Assembly: GCA_025800435.1 (NCBI GenBank)
Contig: JAOXRV010000548.1
Coordinates: 1 to 24,199 of the forward strand
DNA: 24,199 bases
Source: Cellvibrionaceae bacterium
GTDB lineage: Bacteria > Pseudomonadota > Gammaproteobacteria > Pseudomonadales > Cellvibrionaceae
Direction: 5' to 3'
The translations under genes were made by a program, and so were the position numbers. This document shows positions 15,916-23,005 of the stretch, piece by piece; the stretch's first letter is position 1; the number at the start of each line of letters is the position of its first letter. The notes under the pieces were generated by a model. It had not been told where the DNA came from. It saw only the letters and a list, made by a program, of their open reading frames with translations, and did no database searches.

Positions 15916-16469
15916 CGTCATTCCCGTAACTGCTGGCCGGGGAGAATTTAGCTGGCCTCGCTAGAGGCCAGAGAGGCGCTGGCTTTGACAGGTAAAGCGC
16001 CAGCACTGGATCTAAAATAGTGTGCACCTCTCTTTATTATCTCAAAACTGAGTTATTTAAAAGTTCCTGGCGTATTGCTTGGATAAACAGTGGCTTCGGC
16101 CCCGAGTCTTGAGGTGGGTAAGGGGTTCTGGGGGACGCATAAACCCATCCCTGGGGCTCTCGTCCGCCATCCCTGGCTCCCAAGCCCCCAGAACCCCTTA
16201 CCCACCTCAAGACTCTGCAACTGGATGAGCCCTAAGACTGTACAAGCAGAAAGAGTTATTGCTAGTGCTCAGCAGCTAGAGGTTCTGCGAGATGTAAGCT
16301 TGAGGGGTAGGGGGTGCTTTCGCAGTGACTAGGCTCCGGATGAACGGGCGCAGCTGCATGGACGCAGCGTTTTGGAACGAAGAAAGTGCCCCCTACCCCT
16401 CAAGCTGGGTTTTATCCCCGGAACTTGGGCCTTTTTCCCGGACAGTAGTGCGCTTTCACGGGGATGACG
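15916..16469 (+). mobile_element. Repeat element A (unclassified, MITE-like, 554 bp)
   Basis: This non-coding element is homologous to element B at 21407-21799, in opposite orientation. Its left end (15916-15949) has CGTCATTCCCGT, ACTGCTGGCCGGGG and AATTTAGCTGG. Its right end (16433-16469) carries the inverted form, with CCCGGACAGTAGTGCG and CACGGGGATGACG. Internal hairpins: CTGGCCTC-GCTA-GAGGCCAG (15952-15971); GCTGGCTTT with AAAGCGCCAGC (15978-16004); a 25-bp stem with two mismatches (16297-16321 with 16382-16406); and inside it GCTGC-atggac-GCAGC (16353-16368). A 157-bp segment between two GGTTCTG repeats (16124-16130 and 16281-16287) is absent from B. No transposase is encoded. The flanks 15874-15915 and 16470-16516 hold nothing I recognise. 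Confidence 0.8.
16104..16215. repeat. Perfect 31-bp inverted repeat inside element A
   Basis: The arms 16104-16134 (starting GAGTCTTGAGGTGGGTAAGG) and 16185-16215 (ending CCACCTCAAGACTC) are exact reverse complements, 50 bp apart. The loop contains CCATCCCTGG twice: once at 16146-16155 and once at 16168-16177 as part of GCCATCCCTGGC. Only the left arm, with some changes, is present in element B. The right arm and loop therefore belong to the 157-bp segment gained by A or lost by B. Confidence 0.92.
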
Positions 16470-16516
16470 TAGATGGGCCAGTGCCGCCACGATGGTGATT
16501 TAGCTAGGCAAGGCCA

Positions 16517-17413
16517 TCAAAGCTGCTTAGCCCCAAAAGTATCACAGGCCTTGATACTGCCGGTGGTTAAGCCGGTGCGAAACCAGCGGATTCGCTGCTC
16601 GGATGAGCCGTGGGTAAAGGCGTCGGGCACAACATAGCCCTGGGCCTGTTTTTGCAAGGTGTCATCGCCGATGGCACTGGCCGCATTAAGGGCCTCTTCC
16701 ACATCGCCGGGCTCTAAGATCTGCTGCTGCTTATTGGCGTGGTGGGCCCACACACCGGCGTAGCAATCGGCCTGCAGCTCCACCTTAACCTGTAGCGCAT
16801 TGGCCTGGGTTTTACTGAGGCTGCGCTTAGCTTTGTGGGTTTTATCCAACACCCCAAACACATTTTGAATATGGTGGCCGACCTCGTGAGCGATAACATA
16901 AGCCTGGGCGAAATCGCCGGGGGCGCCGTGGCGCTTGGCCAAGTCATCGAAGAAACCCAGGTCTAAATACATTTTATTATCCGCCGGGCAGTAAAATGGG
17001 CCAGTGGCAGAAGAGGCGCTGCCACAAGCACTGCGCACACCGTTGCGGAACAGGGTCAACTTGGGCTGGGGGTAAGCCTGCTTAAAATTGGCCTGAAATA
17101 AACTCTCCCAAATATCCTCGGTTTGCCCCAGTACCGCAGTGACAAAATCCGCCCGCTGATTATCCTCGGCACTGTTTTGTACCTGGCCCTGACCAAAATT
17201 CTGGGCACCGGGCTGTAATAGCGCCAGGGGGTTATAGCCCAGAAAATACGCAATTACCCCCACCACCAACACAATCCGGCCAATCTTGGTGCCGATTAAC
17301 ATGCGCACAATGGGTATCAACGGCAGTCCCCTGGCGCTGCCAAAACCCTGGGCACCGGCCTCGTTGCGGCGGTCTTCTACATTGCTACTGCGGCGGCTGT
17401 TTTGCCATTTCAT
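16517..17413 (-). CDS. ypfJ: Neutral zinc metallopeptidase, YpfJ family
   Basis: This 298-residue protein has a short basic N-terminus, one membrane segment (about 43-60) and a C-terminal peptidase domain. The zinc motif HEVGHH is at 176-181, and ELQAD with E212 supplies the likely third ligand. FYCPADNKMYLDLGFF and the C-terminal DAFTHGSSEQRIRWFRTG are family hallmarks of the YpfJ (putative neutral zinc metallopeptidase) group. The topology suggests an inner-membrane anchor with the catalytic part outside the cytoplasm. The physiological substrate is unknown. It is divergent from gmk with a 151-bp gap, and lies between repeat element A and gmk. Confidence 0.94.
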   Translation of the reverse strand: MKWQNSRRSSNVEDRRNEAGAQGFGSARGLPLIPIVRMLIGTKIGRIVLVVGVIAYFLGYNPLALLQPGAQNFGQGQVQNSAEDNQRADFVTAVLGQTEDIWESLFQANFKQAYPQPKLTLFRNGVRSACGSASSATGPFYCPADNKMYLDLGFFDDLAKRHGAPGDFAQAYVIAHEVGHHIQNVFGVLDKTHKAKRSLSKTQANALQVKVELQADCYAGVWAHHANKQQQILEPGDVEEALNAASAIGDDTLQKQAQGYVVPDAFTHGSSEQRIRWFRTGLTTGSIKACDTFGAKQL

Positions 17414-17564
17414 GGGCCAATCTCTATCGGTTGCTGTGGTTATTTGGGCAAGCTAGGGCGTCATAGGTTAAAATACTTGGACACTACTGAACAGTGGTGT
17501 GGCACCGGGATCATTCATTATTCCGAGCTGCCCTAAACCCACGCTTAACCCAGCGAGTCAGCAA

Positions 17565-18179
17565 ATGAGCAGTCGCGGTACCCTGTACACCGTATCGGCC
17601 CCGTCCGGCGCCGGCAAAACCAGTTTAGTAAAGGCCCTGATCGAACAGCACCGGGAGGTGCAGGTGTCGGTCTCCCACACCACCCGGCCCATGCGCCCAG
17701 GCGAGGTAGACGGGGTTAACTACCACTTTGTCAGCACCGAGCAGTTTCAAGCCATGCTGGGCGAGGGCGCGTTTTTAGAGCACGCCGAGGTGTTTGGCAA
17801 CTGGTATGGTACCTCTCAAGCCTGGGTAGAAGAAACCCTGGCCCAGGGCCGGGATGTTATTTTAGAGATCGACTGGCAGGGCGCCGCCCAGGTTAAGCGC
17901 CTGATCGACACGGTGGGCATTTTTATTTTACCCCCCAGCCGCGAGGCCCTGCGCCAGCGCCTGACCGGCCGCGGCCAGGACGATGACAGTGTGATCGATG
18001 GGCGCATGGCCGAGGCGGTGAGCGAAATGAGCCACTATATCAGCGCCGACTATGTGTTGATCAACGATGATTTTGACACGGCCCTGGCAGATTTTGTCGC
18101 GGTATTGCGCGGCCAGCGCATGACCCAGCAATCCCAGCAGCGCCGCCACAAACAGTTATTGCAAGACTTGCTGGCCTAG
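17565..18179 (+). CDS. gmk: Guanylate kinase
   Basis: Guanylate kinase phosphorylates GMP to GDP with ATP, an essential step in GTP and (p)ppGpp precursor supply. The 204-residue product has the P-loop SAPSGAGKTS, the GMP-binding region VSHTTRPMRPGEVDGVNYHF, FLEHAEVFGNWYGTS, DIDW-like EIDWQGAAQVK, and the lid GRGQDDDSVIDGRM. I chose ATG 17565 because the family starts just ahead of the P-loop and GCGAG lies upstream; the longer frame adds 22 unrelated residues. The promoter would lie in the 151-bp gap to ypfJ, where TAAAAT (17469-17474) is a possible -10. The TAG stop codon falls inside the terminal repeat of the MITE-like element that follows. Confidence 0.97.
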   Translation: MSSRGTLYTVSAPSGAGKTSLVKALIEQHREVQVSVSHTTRPMRPGEVDGVNYHFVSTEQFQAMLGEGAFLEHAEVFGNWYGTSQAWVEETLAQGRDVILEIDWQGAAQVKRLIDTVGIFILPPSREALRQRLTGRGQDDDSVIDGRMAEAVSEMSHYISADYVLINDDFDTALADFVAVLRGQRMTQQSQQRRHKQLLQDLLA

Positions 18180-18323
18180 CAGGCTGTTGAAAAACGTTTG
18201 CGAGGCAGTCTCAGCAAGGCAAAAATGGGCGAAAAAGCGGAGTTTATAGATGATAAATGAGCATTTTGAGCCCATTTTTAACGCAGCTGAGACAACGCAG
18301 GTAGTTTTTCAACAACCTGCTAG
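18176..18323. mobile_element. MITE-like palindromic element between gmk and rpoZ
   Basis: This 148-bp element has 20-bp terminal inverted repeats with one mismatch: 18176-18195 (CTAGCAGGCTGTTGAAAAAC) and 18304-18323. Inner pairs continue the symmetry: GTCTCAGC with GCTGAGAC, and AAAATGGGC with GCCCATTTT. The whole unit is a long imperfect palindrome. It encodes nothing. The terminal motif CAGGCTGTTGAAAAA resembles a dispersed intergenic repeat I know from other gammaproteobacteria, but I cannot name the parent IS. Both ends read CTAG, which might be part of a target duplication. It supplies the gmk stop codon. Confidence 0.8.
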
Positions 18324-18442
18324 CCGTCTTGCAGGCGCTGCTCAAAACACGTACACTAGCGCCCCTTTTGTTGCCGCCAGCTGGGCGGTAACGCTAAACT
18401 GAACACGTAACCAAACACGTAACTATACGACAGGAACCACAG

Positions 18443-18703
18443 ATGGCCCGCATCACCGTTGAAGATTGCCTCAAGCACGTAGACAACCGCTTTGAGCTGG
18501 TTATTGTCGGCAGCAAACGCGCCCGTCAAATCGCCGTGCAGGGTAAAGACCCCATGGTCGCCGAAGAGAACGACAAGCCCACCGTTATCGCCCTGCGCGA
18601 AATCGAAGAGGGCCTGATCGACAAAAACATGTTTGACGTCGAGGAAGAAGAGCACGATGAAATGCTGATGATTCCGCAAGAGCCCAGCACTCCCGAATTC
18701 TAA
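18443..18703 (+). CDS. rpoZ: RNA polymerase omega subunit
   Basis: Omega aids assembly of beta-prime in RNA polymerase and in proteobacteria contributes to the ppGpp-binding site 1. The 86-residue product begins MARITVEDCLKHVDNRFELV and contains GSKRARQIAVQGKDPMV and KPTVIALREIEEG, all typical. The C-terminus is acidic (EEEEHDE). An AGGA ribosome binding site lies a few bases upstream. It is separated from gmk by the MITE-like insertion plus 119 bp, and is followed by a strong terminator before spoT. Confidence 0.97.
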   Translation: MARITVEDCLKHVDNRFELVIVGSKRARQIAVQGKDPMVAEENDKPTVIALREIEEGLIDKNMFDVEEEEHDEMLMIPQEPSTPEF

Positions 18704-18753
18704 GCTGCGCAGTCGCACAAGGCTTCCAATAGCCCCAGAATGTGTTACTTTTA

Positions 18754-18789
18754 AAGCCAGGGTTAGCAAAAGCTAACGCTGGCTTTTTT
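18754..18789 (+). terminator. Rho-independent terminator after rpoZ
   Basis: The stem AGCCAG-g-GTTAGC pairs with GCTAAC-g-CTGGCT across an AAAA loop, with a single G-G mismatch, and is followed by six T. It ends the gmk-rpoZ transcript or attenuates read-through into spoT, so spoT probably has its own promoter in 18790-18857 or relies on read-through. Confidence 0.9.
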
Positions 18790-18857
18790 GTATTCAAAAG
18801 ATGCAAATTATCGTCTCCCAGGGGCAAGAGGTTAACGAGAGGTAAAAGAACGCACGA

Positions 18858-20966
18858 ATGCAAACGATTGAGTCACTCAGTAACCGCCTCTCTTCCTATC
18901 TTGATCCCGAGCAGATCAATTTGGTTAAGCGCGCCTATTATTATGCCGAGCAGGCCCACGACGGCCAGACCCGGCGCAGCGGCGAGCCCTATGTCACCCA
19001 CCCACTGGCGGTGGCGGGTATTCTCAGCTCCATGCACATGGATCACCAAAGCCTAATGGCGGCCATGTTGCACGATGTGATCGAAGATACCGGCATTCCC
19101 AAAAAAGCCCTGAGTAAACAATTTGGCGAGCCGGTGGCCGAACTGGTGGACGGGGTCAGTAAGCTGACCCAGATGGAGTTTGGCTCGCGCGAGGAAAAAC
19201 AGGCCGAGAACTTCCAAAAAATGGCCCTGGCCATGGCCAACGATATTCGGGTCATTTTGGTCAAGCTGGCCGACCGGCTGCACAATATGCGTACGCTGGG
19301 GGCACTGGCACCGGAGAAAATGCGCCGCATCGCTACCGAAACCCTGGATATCTACGCCCCCATCGCCCACCGCCTGGGCATGAACGATATGCGTATCGAG
19401 TTTGAAAATCGGGGCTTTTCTGCCATGTACCCGCTGCGAGCCCGGCGCCTGCAGGCGGCCCTAAACACCGCCCGGGGCAACCGCAAGGAGCTGGTCGAAA
19501 ATATCCAAAGCGCCATTGAAACTCGGCTGGAGCGGGAGGATATTGCGTCTTTGGTGCTGGGGCGCGAAAAGCACCTGTACAGCATCTACCAAAAGATGCG
19601 CACCAAGAAAAAATCCTTTAGCGAAATTATGGACGTCTACGCGTTTCGAATTATTGTCGAAGACGTGGACACCTGCTATCGGGTGCTGGGGGTTATGCAC
19701 AATCTCTACAAGCCGGTAATCAGCGAGTTTAAAGACTATATCGCCATCCCCAAGGCCAATGGCTACCAGAGTTTGCACACCGTATTGGTGGGCATGCACG
19801 GGGTGCCCATCGAGGTGCAGATCCGCACCAAGGAAATGGACGAGTTGGCCAACACCGGCATTGCCGCCCACTGGCTCTACAAGGCCGACGAAGAAAACGG
19901 CGTCAACAGCCAGGCCCGTGCCCGCCAGTGGATTCAGGGGCTGCTGGAAATTCAGCAGCAGGCCGGCAACTCGCTAGAGTTTATCGAGAATGTAAAAATC
20001 GACCTGTTCCCGGACGAGGTTTATGTATTTACCCCCAAGGGCAAGATTATCAGCCTACCCGCCGGCGCCACCGCCGTCGACTTTGCTTACGCGGTGCACA
20101 CCGGGGTCGGGCACCGCTGTGTGGCCTGCCGCATCAACGAGCGCCTGGCGCCCCTGTCACAACCCTTAAAAAGTGGCGAAAAAATCAAGATTATTACCGC
20201 CGCCGGGGCCCAGCCCAACCCGGCCTGGCTCAACTTTGCCACCTCCGGCAAGGCACGCAGTTCAATCCGTCACTTTTTGAAAAACCAGCGCCACCACGAA
20301 TCGGTGGAGCTGGGTGAACGCCTGCTGGCGCGGGCCCTAAACAATATCGGCCAGCCCTACGACGCACTCAGCAAAAAACAAAAGCAGCTGTTGCTAGAAG
20401 AGACCCATATGAGCAATATGGAGGCACTGCTGGAAGATATCGGCCTCGGTAATCGGGTACCCCAGGCGGTGGCCAATATTCTGCAACAAGAACAAGAAGC
20501 GCCTAAATCCACCCCCATTCACTCGCCGCTGATGATCGATACCGACGAGGGTTTGATGATCAGCTTTGCGCGCTGTTGCCGCCCCATTCCCGGCGACCCA
20601 ATTATTGGGCACCTAAGCGCCGGCAAAGGCCTGGTGGTACATCAGGAAGACTGCAAAAATATTGTCGAACTGCGTCACTCTCCGGAAAAAATCAGCCTGG
20701 TAAACTGGGCCCCTACGGTGAGTGGCGAATTTTTAGTAGACATTAGCGTTGAGGTGGAATCGGAGCGCGGCATTATTGCCAGCCTGGCCAACCGCATCGC
20801 CGAAGCCGGCGCCCATATCGAGCGCATTAATGTGGAAGAGCGCGACGCCTTAAACAGCGTGATTCAGTTGTGTATCGGCGTTACAAATCGCATTCACTTG
20901 GCCGACATCTTACGCAAGGTGCGCAATATGCGCTCTGTGATTAAGCTGACGCGCGGTAAAAACTAG
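18858..20966 (+). CDS. spoT: Bifunctional (p)ppGpp synthase/hydrolase SpoT
   Basis: SpoT degrades, and weakly makes, the alarmone (p)ppGpp. At 702 residues it has the same length as E. coli SpoT. The HD hydrolase domain shows H48 (YVTHPLAVAG) and LHDVIEDTG with H72-D73 and E76-D77, at the same positions as in E. coli, so hydrolase activity should be intact. The synthetase domain contains VYAFRIIVEDVDTCY, then KDYIAIPKANGYQSLHT and EVQIRTKEMDELA. The TGS domain starts at VYVFTPKGKI (about 391). A zinc-finger/helical region with CCRPIPGDPIIG follows, and an ACT domain ends the protein. The Shine-Dalgarno GAGAGG is 15 nt from the ATG, longer than usual. It sits between the rpoZ terminator and ridA. 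Confidence 0.97.
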   Translation: MQTIESLSNRLSSYLDPEQINLVKRAYYYAEQAHDGQTRRSGEPYVTHPLAVAGILSSMHMDHQSLMAAMLHDVIEDTGIPKKALSKQFGEPVAELVDGVSKLTQMEFGSREEKQAENFQKMALAMANDIRVILVKLADRLHNMRTLGALAPEKMRRIATETLDIYAPIAHRLGMNDMRIEFENRGFSAMYPLRARRLQAALNTARGNRKELVENIQSAIETRLEREDIASLVLGREKHLYSIYQKMRTKKKSFSEIMDVYAFRIIVEDVDTCYRVLGVMHNLYKPVISEFKDYIAIPKANGYQSLHTVLVGMHGVPIEVQIRTKEMDELANTGIAAHWLYKADEENGVNSQARARQWIQGLLEIQQQAGNSLEFIENVKIDLFPDEVYVFTPKGKIISLPAGATAVDFAYAVHTGVGHRCVACRINERLAPLSQPLKSGEKIKIITAAGAQPNPAWLNFATSGKARSSIRHFLKNQRHHESVELGERLLARALNNIGQPYDALSKKQKQLLLEETHMSNMEALLEDIGLGNRVPQAVANILQQEQEAPKSTPIHSPLMIDTDEGLMISFARCCRPIPGDPIIGHLSAGKGLVVHQEDCKNIVELRHSPEKISLVNWAPTVSGEFLVDISVEVESERGIIASLANRIAEAGAHIERINVEERDALNSVIQLCIGVTNRIHLADILRKVRNMRSVIKLTRGKN

Positions 20967-21012
20967 GCTAGCCTTTTAATAAGCAAACAGAATTTAGATC
21001 GAGAGAAATACC

Positions 21013-21396
21013 ATGCCCAACCGCTCTATTGTCGAAACCAGTAATGCCCCCGCTGCCATTGGCACCTACTCCCAGGCGGTCAAGGTCAATAATACGGTTT
21101 ATCTGTCCGGGCAAATTCCCCTCGACCCCGCCACCATGACCCTGGTCGAGGGCGACTTTGCCGCCCAGGCCCACCAGGTATTTAAAAATATAACTGCTGT
21201 GTGTGAAGCCGCCGGCGGCAGCATTCAACAAGTGGTTAAGCTCAATATCTACCTGACCGATTTGAGTAACTTTCCGGTGGTGAATGAAGTGATGGCCCAA
21301 TACTTCGACGAGCCATACCCCGCCCGCGCCGCCATTGGTATCAGCCAGCTGCCCAAAGAGGCATTGATTGAAGCTGATGGTATTTTGGTGGTTTAG
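21013..21396 (+). CDS. ridA: 2-iminobutanoate/2-iminopropanoate deaminase RidA
   Basis: RidA hydrolyses reactive enamine/imine intermediates made by PLP enzymes such as threonine dehydratase. The 127-residue product has the canonical length and the catalytic Arg at R105 (PYPARAAIGIS), with E120 and Y19 also in their expected places. IGTYSQAV and LSGQIPLDP are typical N-terminal motifs. GAGAGAAAT upstream is the ribosome binding site. It follows spoT by 46 bp, as in pseudomonads, and is probably co-transcribed with it. Repeat element B starts 10 bp after its stop codon; recG, often next in related genomes, is not found here. Confidence 0.96.
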   Translation: MPNRSIVETSNAPAAIGTYSQAVKVNNTVYLSGQIPLDPATMTLVEGDFAAQAHQVFKNITAVCEAAGGSIQQVVKLNIYLTDLSNFPVVNEVMAQYFDEPYPARAAIGISQLPKEALIEADGILVV

Positions 21397-21406
21397 CCTT
21401 AGCTAA

Positions 21407-21799
21407 CACACTACTGTCCGGGGAAAATTATGGCCAGGCCTTCGGGGATAAAACCCAGCTTAAGGGGTAGGGGGCACTTTCTCCGTTCCAAAAGCGCGCC
21501 ATCCAGGCGCTGGCCCCCGTTTCATCCAGAAGCCTAGTCACTGCGAAAGCACCCCCTACCCCTCAAGCTTACATCTCGCAGAACCCCTTATCCACCACAA
21601 GGCTCGGGGGCGAAGCCACTTTTTGATCCTGGCAACACACAAGGAATTTATTAGTAGCTCGATTTAGTGAGAATAACGATGGGCGTACACGATTTTGAAT
21701 CCAGTATTAGCGTTTTACGCCTTAACGCCAACGCCTTCATGGTCTCTAGCGAAACCAGCTAAATTTTCCCCGGACAGCAGTGCGTTTTCACGGGGTGAC
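21407..21799 (-). mobile_element. Repeat element B (unclassified, MITE-like, 393 bp)
   Basis: This is the inverted, shorter homologue of element A. Terminal inverted repeats are 21407-21429 (CACTACTGTCCGGGGAAAAT) and 21763-21785; the 16-bp core CTGTCCGGGGAAAATT is perfect. Hairpins match those in A by position but not by sequence: 21740-21758 (TGGTCTC with GAAACCAG), 21706-21732 (ATTAGCGTT with AACGCCAAC), the 25-bp stem 21457-21481 with 21545-21569, and GCGCC-atcca-GGCGC at 21496-21510. There is no coding potential I trust. The segment 21575-21619 corresponds to the left arm of the 31-bp repeat in A, without its partner arm. Confidence 0.8.
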
Positions 21800-21838
21800 A
21801 TTACCAGAACAATACCTGCACATTGGCTTTCGCTGAAT

Positions 21839-22672
21839 TTAATCAGTATTCGTATCAAGCACAATAAAATTCTGCCCGGGCTCTGACCACTTTAACTGAG
21901 TGGTATCGCCCGAATTGGGAAAGTTGGTAATTTCAAGCTCCCGTGACAGCCCTTTTAAATACTCCCCTTTTGTGTTGGCAACATTAAAAATACGCTCGGT
22001 AATTAATGCGCCGTTTAGGTAAAGCTTGAAGGTGTGGCTTCCAGGGTCAAGTGCGTTCCAATTGATCACAGCGCCAAAGCCAGTATTGGTCGAGGGTGTG
22101 CTGTCACCATTTTTACAAACTTCAGCGGTGTCAGTTCGAGAGGAGCCGTAAGGTATTATGGTTCTTTCGCCATTATCAATGGCGTAGCTAAACTCACCGG
22201 GAAAGCCAATAGCTTGGCAGGCCCAGCCTCTAATCAGATCAACACCGCTCACGGTAGCGTTGGCGATAGGCGTTTCTAGATTAATTTTCCTGAATCCAAC
22301 TTGGCTGGATTTGTAGGCGTACAGCTTAAACTCGCTTGGGTCTTCAAACGTGCTTTCTGGTATGTCCACTACAATGTGAGTTTCCCCCTCGGTTAATGCC
22401 GGTAACGTAAGTTGTAGATAAACAGGGTTTGGGATGACTGGCGTAACTTCAACACACGATTGATCGATACGGGAAATGACCAAACGGTAGCCATTGTCAC
22501 TCTGTTGTAAGTCAGAGGAGTATTGCTGGCAAAGCTCGCTATCGCTGAATGATACCTGCAGTTGGGCTTGTTGCCCTTCATATAAGATGGCTGGGTTAGT
22601 GCTCAGTGTTGCGGCTTCTGCCAAAAATTGCCCGCTTAACGCAGGTAGTAGGATCAAGTGGTGGTATTTCAT
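21839..22672 (-). CDS. Exported protein of unknown function with a recurrent C-terminal domain
   Basis: I cannot name this 277-residue protein. MKYHHLILLPALSGQFLAEA looks like a signal peptide, possibly cleaved after about residue 21. The N-terminal half (22-125) is beta-rich with few motifs. The C-terminal part (about 130-270) contains GWACQAIGFPG, IPYGSSRTDTAEVCKNGD, NTGFGAVINWNAL and SEPGQNFIVLD. I recall similar modules as repeated domains in secreted or surface proteins of aquatic bacteria, function unknown. The ATG at 22672 has AGG 8 nt upstream and starts the signal peptide; the longer frame adds 33 polar residues. The gene lies next to repeat element B and may be accessory. Confidence 0.75.
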   Translation of the reverse strand: MKYHHLILLPALSGQFLAEAATLSTNPAILYEGQQAQLQVSFSDSELCQQYSSDLQQSDNGYRLVISRIDQSCVEVTPVIPNPVYLQLTLPALTEGETHIVVDIPESTFEDPSEFKLYAYKSSQVGFRKINLETPIANATVSGVDLIRGWACQAIGFPGEFSYAIDNGERTIIPYGSSRTDTAEVCKNGDSTPSTNTGFGAVINWNALDPGSHTFKLYLNGALITERIFNVANTKGEYLKGLSRELEITNFPNSGDTTQLKWSEPGQNFIVLDTNTD

Positions 22673-22884
22673 ATCAATAACCTGAATTCCTTTTCGGTTT
22701 GAGGGTGGGTTTATCACCATGATCTCGTCGTGATGTGTGCATAAGATAGCCAACTGAGCCGTGGCTGACAAGGCAAATAGCTAAGGTACCCCTGAATAGC
22801 TCGGTGACGCTCAGGCCTTTACCCCAAGGCCCCCTGCGTTTTCTATAGCTTGCTAGGCAAGGTGAAAATTGCCGAGATTTAGGC

Positions 22885-22912
22885 CTTGTAAACCAAAACC
22901 GCGGCCCCATAT
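22885..22912 (+). promoter_or_regulatory. Sigma-32 heat-shock promoter of the small heat-shock gene
   Basis: CTTGTAA (22885-22891) and CCCCATAT (22905-22912) are separated by 13 bp. The RpoH consensus is CTTGAAA, 11-15 bp, CCCCATNT, so only one base differs. The promoter lies about 90 bp upstream of the Hsp20 gene, which fits heat-shock induction. Confidence 0.85.
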
Positions 22913-22918
22913 CAGTAT

Positions 22919-23005
22919 TGAGCCCGCCGTAAGGGGGTTCGCACCACTACCGAGGCCAATAGGCTCGGACATTAAATATTGCTTAATTTAAGGATATTTC
23001 CTATG
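22919..23005 (+). promoter_or_regulatory. Possible RNA thermometer in the Hsp20 leader
   Basis: The leader holds a hairpin CCGAGGCC-aata-GGCTCGG (about 22949-22967, one bulged G). Just before the start codon, AGGA (22991-22994) pairs with TCCT (22999-23002) across a TATT loop, so the Shine-Dalgarno is part of a weak stem touching the ATG. Such occlusion is the principle of ROSE and fourU thermometers, which are common on ibp-type genes. The match to a named class is not exact. Confidence 0.45.

Noticed and set aside
16090..16332. Open reading frame across element A
   Set aside because: It reads straight through the perfect 31-bp inverted repeat and has low-complexity Pro/Ser composition; it has no Shine-Dalgarno and is not kept in element B.
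22814..22831. GGCCTT-tacccc-AAGGCC hairpin as a terminator
   Set aside because: No T-tract on either side and no gene ends next to it; it lies in the upstream region of two divergent genes.
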